Positions 42,805 to 54,051 of a stretch of DNA of 64,000 nucleotides are shown here, piece by piece. The DNA is from Phytophthora sp. 'mugwort' (taxonomy: Eukaryota > Oomycota > Peronosporomycetes > Peronosporales > Peronosporaceae), in assembly GCA_033558025.1 (NCBI GenBank), contig JAUCEF010000007.1, forward strand, positions 7,378,001-7,442,000, written 5' to 3'. Each line of letters opens with the position of its first letter. The first letter of the stretch is position 1. The position numbers and the translations under genes are program-made. Below the pieces are notes generated by a model. The model was not told the DNA's origin, ran no database searches, and saw only the letters and a program-made list of their open reading frames with translations.

Positions 42805-44164
42805 TTATTTCAATGTTTTAGAACGCGCCTTTTCAAACAAGCGCTGCGGGTAACTAAGCGATCTAGGCAACTCTCCATTTCGGCGCAGAGTGGCCTTTTT
42901 CGAATGGGGAATCTCGTAGGCATTGCCACCGTCGTTGGTCAGTGCTGCAGTCACGCACGACTGCAGCGAAAGGAATACGTCGTCTTGTTTTCGATTTTAA
43001 AATCCGAAAACGACTTTCCGACAGCAGCTGTTTGGCGTCTCTTCGTGTTGGAGCGTTTGAATAGACCGAAAATAGCCCAGGTCAAGCACGTTAAAGTCTG
43101 GGCTATTGGGAGGCTGGCAGAGCACCCGCAGATCTAGGCGCAGCTGGCGGCCGGCCTCACTTACGAGCGGATCATCTTCCTTGACGTGTGGTCTCGCATT
43201 GTCCTGTTGTAGGTAGATGGCATCGCGTTGGCTGCGACGCGAAAACTTGGCGGCAATAGCGGGGAGAACGTTATCCAGTAGCATGGCGACGTACTCCGCC
43301 CTCGTAACAGCAGTCACAGGCTTAGTTTCGATGGTTCCAGCCGGTCGATTCTTGCTGGCTCGCTGTGCGAACTCTCGCTCCACGAAAGGCCTGATGCCTA
43401 TCTTTCCGTCAAACCAGCTATTCTTGGCATCGCCCTTTCATGGCCTGGCGACTGCTGCCAAAACATTACCTTGCCGATGAAGCGCTTACTTTTACATTGT
43501 CTAACGTTAAAAACACAGTCAAACATATTGATATTACTCACGCGTTACAAATGTCAAACGAGAAGCGTACATACCGTAGTGGAGGCGGCTCGTTAGGAGA
43601 CAAATAGATGCGCTGCGATGTTCGCGTCACGTAGAACCATTTCTCATCCAGATGGATGACGTCGTACATTGGAGAGTAAAATAACGTCGCCTCGTAGACG
43701 AAACGGACGTCGAAATCCATGTGCGCGCTTGTACTCGTCCGTAAGCATGGGCTTGATTGCGTTGGTCGTCGTTACGATGTCGTTGCGCTTCTGAAGTCTG
43801 CAGAGCGTAAAGGCTGATGCCTCCGTCACACGTGCCAAAGAGCGCAGAGTATATACCGCTTACGGTATGGCGCAGCCTCCATTTTCTTTTGCACAACACC
43901 TTCATCAACTCGTTCCTTGCCTTTCTTTCCCCTAATTTTCGACCGCAAATCCAACAGGTCCGGCGAGCGGGCCATGGTGTTGCGGCCGCGCTTCCAGACC
44001 CTCATGATCGTTTTAGGAGAACATGAATATGCCAGTGCCATTGACTCGATGTCAGCGCGACTTACCTTCGTGCTACCACCAGCACACTGGAGAAGCATGC
44101 ACATAATTCCAGTGCGTTCGCTGTCCGCGAGGTTCTTCTTTCGGCGCTTGGTCTTGGTACTCAT
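42805..44164 (-). pseudogene. Plant-like mariner (DD39D) transposase, frameshifted
   Basis: Starts MSTKTKRRKKNLADSERTGI with a helix-turn-helix (ADIESMALAYSCSPKTIMRV). The catalytic region has YDVIHLDEKWFY (first Asp), IYLQQDNARPHV (second Asp) and PPNSPDFNVLDLGYFRSIQ, whose last acidic residue is Asp, as in plant MLEs. The C-terminal segment GGNAYEIPHSKKATLRRNGE and LPRSLS ends at the TAA at 42,805-42,807. At least four frame changes (near 43,830, 43,720, 43,540 and 43,030) break it. It lies wholly to the right of the copia insertion. Confidence 0.85.
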
Positions 44165-44639
44165 CTTTGACAATGGTAACCACCAACCATGCAAATGGTG
44201 AGTAGTATGTAAAATGATACATGTGATTGTATCCAATCATAAAGGTATACCGTTTATAGAGGAAAACATGGCGCGATTTGAGCTGAATGAAGTATCGGGT
44301 TTGCGCAGCAAGTATGCTTTGTTAAAGGTAAGTCAGCGTCCTGGGCATAGATACTCATGGTCATGTTTCAAGCTGTCGTTAAATCCGCAAAGGCGAAAAT
44401 TGGTGGCTGCCACGCTTCGCAATAGCCATTTGCATAATCCCATTCAAAAATGATAGTTTTGATTGGTCAACTACTCGGCTTGAGAAAGCAAACTGAATGC
44501 GCAACCAGGATTGGACGAAAGTGCGCAGAATGAGCTTTATTTCGTAGTATTGTAGGCAGCCATGCTACAAAAATTGATCTTGTCTTACTCGTTTTTCCAA
44601 AATGGACATACACAGTGAAACACAGGGAGTATTCGTTAG

Positions 44640-45560
44640 TTGCATAGCACAATATTATCATAAACGTCTGTAGATCAACCTTATCTGCGCATGATAAAAA
44701 AAAATATCGGCGCCAATTTGTTTGCGGTGTATTGCGCCGGCATTCTCGCGAAATGCATTATCACAAACTGGCTGTCTTCCTGTAGAGTGTTCCGTCTCCT
44801 GCCTCGTCGAACAGCAGCTTCCACCATCAGCCGGTGTCCGGCTGCTTTTGTGAGTTGGGAGAAGTCCCGTTAGCCTTCATAGCCCATTTTTGTTTTTGTG
44901 GTAAACGTCTGTAAGGTAAACGTACCCGCGCATGGTAGAAGGTGCGGTCTCCCGCATCAGCTGCTGATGTAATCTTCTGGCCTTCCGCTAGCGTTCCCCT
45001 AGGTCCCCCCACAGTATTCACCTTATTTCGGCACTTTTCTTGTCTCCTTCGTGGCCGTCGATACCGTCCAGCCACCTCGATCGTCTGGGAAGTCGTCACG
45101 ACTTCCGCCACGGCCTTGCCCACGGCTTCCGCCACGGCCTTGCCCACGGCTTCCACCACGGTCTCCACCACGGTCTCCACCGCGGTCTCCTCCAAGCTAA
45201 GCCATCACATTGGTCTCCCCCCAAGCCAGCTATCAGATCTGTCGCGTCCTCAGGGTTGGCATATTCTGTCTTGTGGTCACATCCGCAAAAATTTCGCGAT
45301 TTGCGGCTAATGGATGGGGAGCGAGCTAACACCGTGCCTGAAAAGAGAATGACAACTATAAAGATCACGATCGCTGCCTGGGAAATTCTTAACGAAAGCT
45401 CACCGCCAGCTCCTCCTCCAAGGCTATCCCAAATTACCCGATTGTTGAAGTTTAACACCAATTTGAAGAACACTTTTCTACAACTTATTTTCTGTTCTGT
45501 GTGTCATATGCACCTTCTATTCAGCGATGGAGCGTTTTGCGTCCTTATGCAATAGTGATA
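44640..45560 (-). other. Unrecognised minus-strand frames with a short tandem repeat
   Basis: Frames at 45,195-44,827 and 45,473-45,096 overlap. One of them repeats VGKAVAEA/VETVVEA because of the tandem DNA repeat. No family recognised; a decayed gag-like protein is possible. Confidence 0.35.
45102..45190. repeat. 24-bp and 12-bp tandem repeats
   Basis: CTTCCGCCACGGCCTTGCCC ACGG occurs twice (45,102 and 45,126), followed by three 12-bp units of TCCACCACGGTC type to 45,190. Confidence 0.85.
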
Positions 45561-47399
45561 TTTAGTGTAGAAGGCTTGTAGGTGCTGATGGGGTATTTAA
45601 ACGCGTCGGCAGTTCACGAGGCATCCCAAGACCGCGCTCGAAAAATTCCAGTATTCCAACGAACTGGACACCAATGTGGCGCTTTGCATGGCTCCAAGCG
45701 ATAAAACGTTTTGGTCCTTCGACCAATGATAGTGTACTGAGTCTCTTCGGTCGGGCGAAACCCTCCTCGCTTTTTAGCGCCTAGTCATCGAAGGCCACCG
45801 CCCAAGAAGTCGTCTCGAATACGGCACCACGCTCTCTATGGAGGAGTACCACTCGAAAAACCAACGCATGTAACGCTCTGCGACGACGGCGAACACACCT
45901 GGTGGCGTCGGAGCCGAGTAGGCGCGTTCCACAGCGGCGGCCTCTTTAAAGACCTCGACGAGGGAGTGGAGCTGATCAATTATGGTACCGATATCAGCCC
46001 TCAGTACGAGGAAGAAGATCATCCGCCATTTCTGTCAAGACCGCACGCGCACTCCTATTCCGTTTCACTGGCCTCGACGAGGCGCAGAGCCAGGAGCTCG
46101 CTGTTGAGGGAGTCCTGCGTGTTCAATGCCCTGCGACTCGACCCTTGTCAGCCACAAGACGCGATTGAAGTCATCCGTCAAGCTGCTTCGCAGTCGTTAG
46201 CCGCACGGGTCGTGGGGCCTGACGCGTACACGCAAAAGGCGACTGCAAGCGCTATGCTCGCCGAGCGAGGTTCTTGATCTCACAGGTCACTACTCAGCGT
46301 GAGTATCTTGGCCGCCTACGTGATCAAGCGCACAGTGTGGCGGCACCTGCCACGCTGACGTACCCCGCCCTCATGCTTCCAGGTTAGAGGGTGATTCATA
46401 GTTTCCACTCTTTGTTGAAATGTTCACAAGCTTCTCCTCCTTTACTGCCACAACCCCTCCCCCCCCACCCCACCCCCCCACCCCCCCCCCCCCCCACCCC
46501 CCAGTTTATAGGAGGTCGAAGCCTGCGCTCTAAGCGAAGATCAAGGCGGAAGGACAATTGCTCGCGGTTGCTTCCCTCCGTTCTCGCCATGCCCCCACGA
46601 GCGCTGCAGATATTCAAAAAGGCGTATTATCGGCTGTATCCGTTCACAGACAACGATTGAGCTCAGCGATTGACCCTTCAGCTTCCTGTTCTTTTGGTAG
46701 GATGCATCGCGATCGTCGGGACGCCGTCGATCATGTCGGTCACCTCGGCGTCTGGGTAGTCCTGTCTGAGCGGCACTTCCAATTCCCATGAATTCGGCCG
46801 GTGGGGTACCCATGCCGGGTTACCAGGTACTGAGTTTGGCTCTGGCTGCGACGCCGCGTTTGAATTCGCTCCACGTGCTCGAGACCAGCGAGAACCGCGG
46901 ATGGACGGCGATGAGCCGCCGAATTCACGCGCGGTGCGTCGGGTAGAGCTCCGCGGTGCTATGCAGTCGATTTTTGGCTGGCTCCAGGAGGTGTTCCGTC
47001 TCCATTAGACTCTCCGTCAGGTTGATCTGTCCTATAACCAGTCAAAATTGCTGTACCGAGACTCCGCGGGCGGATGGACCCCCCCGGCCTCACCTGGCTA
47101 CGCTCAAGGGTCTACCCCCGCATCCGGCGATTCGAAACAAAACCACATTGATATGAAGGTGCGCTTAGCGGTTGCTTGACGCCGCGTCATTAGAGAGCAT
47201 TTCGCGCTTCTTTACGTTTGTGTTTTGGTTTCGGTCCTGGTTTAACGCCATGCTTTCCAATACGTTCTGTGTCACTCTGAAAAAGAGGCACCGACAAAGC
47301 AAAGTATTGTCAGCAACCTTTGGCGCAGCTATTGTTTGGTCTTGAGGCTGCTTTTGCAAAATCGGCACCTAAGTGTCGTTTTTCGGACATGAGCTCACT
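45561..47399. other. Gene-poor decayed sequence
   Basis: Frames at 45,774-46,022 (minus) and 45,966-46,277 (plus) overlap on opposite strands without motifs. A C-rich tract lies at 46,454-46,503. Nothing supportable as a gene. Confidence 0.35.
46454..46503. repeat. Poly-C/CCCCA tract
   Basis: About 50 bases of C broken only by single A or T; it creates spurious poly-Pro and poly-Gly frames on either strand. Confidence 0.9.
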
Positions 47400-48960
47400 T
47401 AAACGCTTGAAGTACGAATAAAAGATATTAAATGGTTTAAAACTTCGCAGGTCATTTCCCATCCAGTTGTTGACTTGGTCCGACAAATTTGACGTTATCT
47501 CGCAATACGTCGGAAAGTGAAAAGTTTCACGAAATTTGTACTTAACCCAGTGATTTTGCTCAATTTCATCGACAAACGCCGCCGCAAGGCTTGGGATTAG
47601 CTAGTGCGTTTCGATAGAGTTTGTAGTCATTTTAGCAGCCGCGTTGTGCCATACAACAAATGATACGCCTGTCATCCGCAGAGAGTTTTGCCTCGGCGCG
47701 GTTAATGTTTTCCATAATGTGACGTAAGCAGTAGCGATGTCCGGCTGATGGAAAGACTTTAGCCACCGCGGAGATCAAGCCTTTTTGTCGATCAGATAGA
47801 ACTGTGAATTTTTCTAAGCCTTTCCCGATTTAACACACTCCATGAACCAATGCCAGTTCTCGTAATTTTCGACCGAAACTAGACCGAGGGCAAATGGGAA
47901 AACATTGCTGTTGTCGTCTTTGCTGTTGCTACAATAAAAACGCATCGCTCTTGTTCATTTCACTTTTCAAGTCTGCTCAATCGCAACCAGTCCATGCCAT
48001 GCATATTTTGGCAATATGAATACCAACGTTGGGAATGAAACAAGCTCGTCGGAACGTCCTCCCGTCATGTGCTCTGCCGAGTCTAGACTGAGCCGGGGTT
48101 CTTATTAGCCATAACCTTGAAAATATGACTCAAGTTTCTGGTAACTTAGCCAGATTGCCACGTAGCCTGTCCTCTATATCGTTTTTCATCCGAGATATCG
48201 CGCTTTGCCCAAATGTGTGTCCTTTAGAAAAGCATGGATTGCTTGACCGGTGAGTGTTAAAGTAGAGCGATCATGCATTGGGCATATCCGACATCACTAG
48301 AGCTGTAAGATTTGAATTTGCTGAGTTGTATTGCGCAAGGCTGTAAAAGGCCTAGCCACGGACCCTTCCGCAAGTGGGGCTGTGAAACCGACGTACTTCG
48401 CGTGGTTGTGAGCCAAATTCATCTTGCTGCCTATCATTTCCCGCTGAATCCGAACGCATTCACGAAAAATTTCCGCTCAATCTTCATCAAAGTGTGTCTG
48501 GTCAACAAAACTGCTCTCCGTTTAGCTTTTTGCACTGGTACTTACCATTTCCGGAATTGTTGGCCTTCACGCTCGTTTGTTTTACGAATATCTGAAAACC
48601 ACAACGCACAGCAAGGTCTTTGAAAGTCGCTCGAGCTGCCTTTTGAGACGAAAATTTATGGTCAGCCAAGTTTTCTTGTCGGTCATAAGCGACATCATAG
48701 TTTTCAAAACAGAATTTACGCTTTCAAGCATGACGTTCCACGGAGAAGTCCCAAATCACGTGCAGTATGGATACCGGAAACATCGAGAACAAAGCAGCGT
48801 TGCTGTACTTGGTCCTCGCTGTCTGGGTGTATTTGGGGCCAGTGTCCGCGCAAGACGACTCCATTTTGACAATGCGATAGAAGTTTGGGTTCAAAAGAGT
48901 GAAAGCTATATTTAAGAAAGTGTAGCTCTCACTGCGTCGCATGTGTGGCTCGTAAATAAA
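47400..48960 (-). pseudogene. MULE (Mutator-like) transposase, decayed
   Basis: Reading leftward through many frames: an N-terminal zinc-type region (KYQCKKLNGEQFCT around 48,520), then PNVGIHIAKICMAWTGCD, NSNVFPFALGLVSVENYENW, HWFMECVKSGKGLEKF and TVLSDRQKGLISAVAKVFPS followed by HRYCLRHIMENINR (about 47,690-47,830). SDRQKG...HRYCLRHI is the second-Asp block and following C/H segment of MULE transposases. Heavily frameshifted, no catalytic C-terminus recognised. Confidence 0.75.
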
Positions 48961-51440
48961 TTAGGAAAAATGGTCGCGATGTCTAAGTGAGCCTGCATAC
49001 ACATACAAAAAATAATGTGAGCCTGCGCACTTCCCATAAACTACAATGCGAACTTAGTCTACTGGAGTATTTATTCAGCCGCACTTAGGATGAATGTACT
49101 GTTTCGGGTCCAGTAGCGTTCTGTTATATTAGCTGTAACAGACTGGGATAATCCAGTACTTAGTACTGAATTGTGGAAAATTCCTCTCAGCGGTGTGGAT
49201 GCTGAAATTACCTAACCTTTGTTACATGGGGTGTACAATATCTGACTACATGCGAGCTACGGTATGGTCCCTCCTACCCTAAAATGGAAGACGTCTTGGC
49301 AGAAATGTACAATAGGATGTGCTGCGCGGAATATACTGTACGAAGCGGGCCCAGATTCTGGTTAGCGACTTACTCAAGTATACCTCAGTTCGTTTTTCAA
49401 ATGATAGCTTTGTAAAACCTGATTCCTACACACTGAGAAAATGGTCCAGTCCTATAAGTGGTTCTTTCCTATTAGCGTACACTCTCCTATTTTATAGTTT
49501 CGAATACAGTTCAAGATCAACAATATAGACAATCTACTCACTATTCGGGATATCTCGTCCGCGATATCCCGAATAGTGAGTAGAGATGCTGTAAAACCTG
49601 AGATTCTGCTCCATCCTTCTAATAATGCCCCCAAACAAATGATCCCCACTCTATTTTAGTACCCAACCTCTGATTTTAATTCTCAGAATTGTCAATCGGA
49701 GCCCGCATAAATTAATTGCCATTGGCGAGTTGCTAGGTCAACCTCAAGTGGCGGTGCCGATCGAGCTCAGGGAGCGATTTTTCGCCTGTCATTGTCAATT
49801 TCGAGTCGTGCTGATGAAGCCCAAGTTCATGGTGGAAAATAAGCAGTCTGTAGTCAAAGAATAGATTCTTCAAGCGTCCAGTTGCCAAGAAGCAGAAGCT
49901 CGACAGGAAGACATCGAGCACATGTAGCAGATCAAGGAATACAGTACAACACTTAGTACTCGAAAACTTACAACATGGATGAGGCAACACGAGAATCGAA
50001 TTCCGTGGGGCCAAGTACGTCAACTTGAAGTCCTTCGCCTTCGCTAGGATGGTGAAGGAAAAAACAAAATTCAACACCCAATCATTTAATAGTGACCTGT
50101 AATAGTGCCCATGTAACTACGTTAGTGCCCCACGCGGCAGTATCACATGTATTACAGTACTCAGGATTGCCTCTGTCCTCTGCTTAACAGTTTGTGATAC
50201 CAGATGCGAGATTATTACTAGACAGAGGCACTTAACTCTGGCGATGACCCATTTCCAACAGGACTGCCAAAAAACATTGACTTTTGCTATTTGCGACACT
50301 GTTTAAGCCCTAACTCCTCTCAAAATGCTCGCAGTATTGTTAGAATCCCCTGCACGGCGCTTGGTGGCACTCCATCACATCAGCGCTAACAAAACGTTGC
50401 GCCATCCGGTGGAATCGCTCTTTCAGTCATCTGTAGTCAGGTGTTCCGGTGTGGTGCAACCTCATTTTCCTCGCCTCCCTCGCTTGCATCGTCACCTTCT
50501 AGCTCACACTGGATAACGCCCACCTAGCGTTCAACGCGGCAGAAGCCATTGTCCATGGACTCGTCCACCGGGCGTTCGCCTATGGTGGATTTAACATCTC
50601 ATCTACTGACATCGGGTTGGAGGTATGCAGGCGCGGCAACATCGCCGCAATGCCGTCTTTGACGTCCGGTTCTGTATACTCGCACGTATCATAATCAAGA
50701 AGGCCTATTTTCATTCAGCATTTTAGCAAAACTTCTAGTAGGCATATCGTTCCAGCTTAAATAGTCCTTCACCGAATTCTACGTTAGATATTGTGTAGTC
50801 AAGGATAGCAGCCCGGTAGACATTCTTAAGGGCGGTATTTTGAGAGGGAGCGTGCGGTCTGCTTCTATGGGGGTACCTGCTCATCTCCTTTTAAACAGCG
50901 ATTGCGCAAATCCTTCGTGCAGCCTGAGCTCTCTCTCTCTCTCTCTGCAGCCGTGCTTTATGAGTACTCACTTCTCGCATTCCGCATTTAATCATATCCT
51001 GAAGAAGTATCATGCCTCGCATCAATTTGTATCGCCGATCCGCCTCTCTCTCTCTCGTCCGCTCGTGGCTCGAGTATGTCCGCATCTTCTGCTCCCGCTC
51101 CTGAAAGAGTGTCAAGGGAAACGGCCTCACGGTCGTTCATGATTTGGCAAGGACTGGAGACTGCACGAGTCTCTAAGAGAGCACGCTATCACAACCACCC
51201 ACTCCCACCGAAGGAGGGCGGCGAAGATTCCCCTCACCCCGTCCTGGACACGTACAGGCAGTCGTACGGTGGGTGAGGAAGGCGTAGAAGCCTTACGCCT
51301 ACAGAAATCCCTTGCCTCTAGAGCAGCGGCAGCGCGTTCGTAGCTACGAGGTGGAACGTTGGCAAGGGCAACAAGTGCAAGGTTACCCCAGCAAACATAC
51401 TCTTCATGACGCTTTGCGTTCTGAAAACGGTCGCATTGGG
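48961..51440. other. Gene-free, A+T-rich, with a hairpin and CT repeats
   Basis: No supported coding frame. A 114-residue minus frame (50,077-49,733) has no recognisable motif and its opposite strand is equally open in pieces. A perfect 21-bp inverted repeat lies at 49,534-49,583. CT-dinucleotide runs occur at 50,931-50,946 and near 51,044. Confidence 0.4.
49534..49583. repeat. Perfect 21-bp inverted repeat (hairpin), 8-nt loop
   Basis: CTACTCACTATTCGGGATATC (positions 49,534-49,554; last base belongs to the arm) is mirrored exactly at 49,563-49,583. Confidence 0.9.
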
Positions 51441-51442
51441 AC

Positions 51443-52230
51443 GTGCTTGCTGTCTTCTTTAACATAGAAACACCAACCTTCGAAAAGATGGTGACGAAAT
51501 TCCTCGGCAATTTATTTCCGCATCTATACAAGCGATTTGTTGTGCACGCCGAGCAAGAGCATACGATGCGGAAGGTTGTGCTGTCAGGTCACGCTTTCAC
51601 CAACTTTCCAGATGCACGCTATGCTGCCGATGGTACGTTCCAACAGGCTAATGTGCCTAGGGGAACGCAACACGAGCGAGCGGAATACTACAGTGCTAAG
51701 CACGAATTAGAAAAAATGCTATTTTAAGTTTAATTACATGGCTACAAGACCGAAGTTTCAGTGGTCCCGACTGGCTGGCGATCAACTGCTTTAGTCACTA
51801 TAAAAGCTCCGTTGCTGACATCACTATCCTACGCAGAAACGATGATTTCCATGTGCTTGCTGTGGTGAAGTCTCCCTCTGAGGAGGGTCTGCCCGACAAC
51901 GATCCTCTCCGTGAAGAATCCCCAGGTTCATGGGTGATTCTGGCAGAGGAAGGCTATTAGGGGGTTGCCGACTCAATGCGGGCCATCTTTCCTTCTCGGT
52001 GCCGCCCTTCAGCGCCGCCGACACCGCAACAAGAAACTGAGAATGCTGACATATCTTCAGATAGTGTGATAGTGAAAATTTACTTTGGCCGTTTGTGTAC
52101 ATTCTGAGCGTTGTGCTCCGAAACGTTTAGATGGCAAGAACAGAAGTGTGAGATGTACTTCAGAGGATGTGTCGCTCTCGCCAAAATGCATGTGCGCGCA
52201 CCCTCTCCTTGCCGATGATGGTACGCACTA
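51443..52230 (+). pseudogene. PIF/Harbinger transposase (DDE_4), decayed
   Basis: FFNIETPTFEKMVTKFLGNL then FTNFPDARYAADGTFQQAN (first Asp block) and ERAEYYSAKHELEK. After shifts come GYKTEVSVVPTGW, EESPGSWVILAEEGY and stop, and NADISSDSVIVKIYFGRLC. These follow the order of Harbinger transposases of oomycetes. Several stops and shifts; truncated at the N-terminus. Confidence 0.75.
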
Positions 52231-52482
52231 CAACGACTATTTTTGACGCATGTACCCATAGGAAGGGAGAGGCACCAAAGAGAATCAAGTCGAATAGGCG
52301 AGCTAGAGAGAGGAGGCAGCGACGAGTTGTTGCGTCTCAAATGGCTATAGGAGATACCGATGAAGGTTCATCTTCAGAAGGCAGTCAAGAGTGCAGACAA
52401 AAGTACTGAGTTAATTAGTATCGAAGTCCGCCCCGATGGGGGGTGCGTGCTACTGATTAACTAGGCCCCCTTTTACAGCAAC

Positions 52483-52514
52483 ACAGTACCGCAAAAGTTA
52501 TAAAGATGCAGCAA
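52483..52514 (+). repeat. Probable pogo terminal repeat, copy 1
   Basis: CAGTACCGCAAAAGTTATAA AGATGCAGCA here and TATACCGCAAAAGTCATAAAGATGCAGCA at about 55,211-55,239. Each lies at the left edge of a pogo-like coding remnant. Confidence 0.55.
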
Positions 52515-52694
52515 GATTTACTATTTGAAATGTATGGGTGCTGCATCTTTTCGGCGTATTCTGTACGATTGTATGCACTTCAAAAGAAGGTAGATTTATC
52601 GCCAAAAGTCACGTTACCCGGTGCCCAATTGAGTGGACGCTCGACGGTCACCATTCTCACACGTCCAGCGCTGAACTCCTCCCTCCCGTGAAAT

Positions 52695-53199
52695 ATGCCC
52701 AAGGAACGAATCCCGCTAGCCTACACAAATGCATTGAAGCTACGCTTGGTGCTAGACTACCTCGATGCTGCCCAAGAAGGCGTGACGCGCGCCGAATTCT
52801 GGAAGGTGCGGGGCATCAAGCGCCCAACGCTGCAGACTTGGCAGCGCAAGCTGCAGAAGATCAAGGACGCAGCATCTCGCGAGAACAGCAGCCCCTCGCG
52901 CGCATCGAAGTTGACACTAGGGGGCAGTGGACGTGTTCTTTGACTGCTATTGAGGACGCGTTGGTGACATTTATTAAGGACGCTAGGCGGGAGGAGCACA
53001 TCGTCACGCGCGAGATGATCGTCCGCAAGGCTGTGGACTTAGACCCTGACATGGAGGAGAGGAGCTACGACACCAAGATGTCGTGGTGTACGAGGTTCAT
53101 GAGCAGGAGAGGCCTGACGATTCGAAGGATTAGCCACTCTGGAAGGAAAACACGCAGTGAGCTCGACTGGTACCGTGTACCGTCCTCGAGGTGGTCATG
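52695..53199 (+). pseudogene. Pogo-like transposase, N-terminal DNA-binding part
   Basis: MPKERIPLAYTNALKLRLVL and LDAAQEGVTRAEFWKVRGIK (first helix-turn-helix), a frame change near 52,900, then LTAIEDALVTFIKDARREEH, RKAVDLDPDMEERSYDTKMS and WCTRFMSRRGLTIRRISHSG, the CENP-B-type second helix-turn-helix. The catalytic domain is missing; a 39-bp tandem repeat follows directly. Confidence 0.7.
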
Positions 53200-53209
53200 A
53201 AACACTGGT

Positions 53210-53325
53210 GCATGTTAAGTCGACGGTCGTTTAAACCTGCACCTCGGAGCAAATTAATTCGACGGTCGAGTAAGCCTGCACCCCGGTGCAAATTAAGTCG
53301 ACGGTCGAGTAAACCTACACTAGGC
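53210..53325. repeat. 39-bp tandem repeat, three copies
   Basis: The core AAGTCGACGGTCG...AAACCTGCACC..GG recurs with CGACGGTCG at 53,221, 53,260 and 53,299, a constant 39-bp spacing. Confidence 0.9.
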
Positions 53326-53384
53326 CTAACCGGTTCAAAGTTAACCGGTCTCACTTTGGTGGTGCGCGCTCACCCCCTCCTCTC

Positions 53385-53831
53385 ATGATTCACCAAGAAG
53401 ACGTACAGGCCATGGGGAAGAAGCGGTATTGTCAGAAAGGGAGTCCCACGATTGATAAGAAGCCCTTCACTAGGCTATTTTGTGGCCTGTATGACCAGCT
53501 CGTACTGGTGCCAATCTACTGCGACGGAGTGCATTGGTGCAGTGTCATGATCGACCTCCGGACAGCACAGGTACGCTACTACGATCCCATGTACTCCAAT
53601 TACGCTGAAAGTGTGAAGAAACTTGCCAAGGATATTGTCTCTACTCTTCGAGTACCGACATTATCAAAGAGGTATCGAATTAGGCCCTACGTCGCTACCT
53701 TGAGGAGCTGGGTGACAGAGCTGGGTGACAGCTTCAACTATGTTCTCTTCGTGCTGTTGGGCTGCGAAATGTTCTGCGGTGCTAGCAACCCTGCTAACTG
53801 CGATGATGGCCTGCTCGAGTACCTGGACTAG
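53385..53831 (+). pseudogene. Ulp1-like (C48) cysteine protease domain, catalytic Cys lost
   Basis: A 148-residue frame with QLVLVPIYCDGVHWCSVMID (catalytic His block), TAQVRYYDPMYSN (Asp block) and DSFNYVLFVLLGCEMFCG. In the family the last block contains the nucleophile (..CG.F..), but here that position reads Tyr. The N-terminal part is missing. Such domains are common passengers of oomycete and plant MULE-type elements, which fits the surroundings. Deconjugation of ubiquitin-like proteins is therefore not expected. Confidence 0.65.
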
Positions 53832-54032
53832 CGCTATCTGAGAATGTGCGTCTAAATACTGCAACGGACGGCAGGCGAAGCTATTGAGCCATCAAACGCA
53901 ACAAACAGAGCAATATTAGTGGTGCATTAATAGGTGCCGTAGCTGTTAGGGGGGCATTCGCGTTCATTCATTCCATGTTCAGCGCCGGCACGCTCAGCTG
54001 TGCTACCGATAGCGACGCAGAACTTCTGCGAC

Positions 54033-54051
54033 GGGGGGGGGGGGGGGGGGG
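54033..54051. repeat. Poly-G tract
   Basis: Nineteen consecutive G. Confidence 0.95.

Larger units (their letters stand above)
37961..44629 (-). mobile_element. Plant-like mariner (Stowaway-type MLE) split by a copia insertion
   Basis: The left end reads CTCCCTCTGTTTCACTGTGT after TA (37959-37960). The right end reads ACACAGTGAAACACAGGGAG before TA (44630-44631). The two are inverted copies of one terminal repeat of the Stowaway/MLE type (CTCCCTCYGTTYCA). Removing the copia insertion leaves about 1.9 kb, the normal size of such elements, with the transposase on the minus strand. Confidence 0.85.

Noticed and set aside
46391..46660. Proline-rich or glycine-rich small protein
   Set aside because: Created by the poly-C tract at 46,454-46,503.
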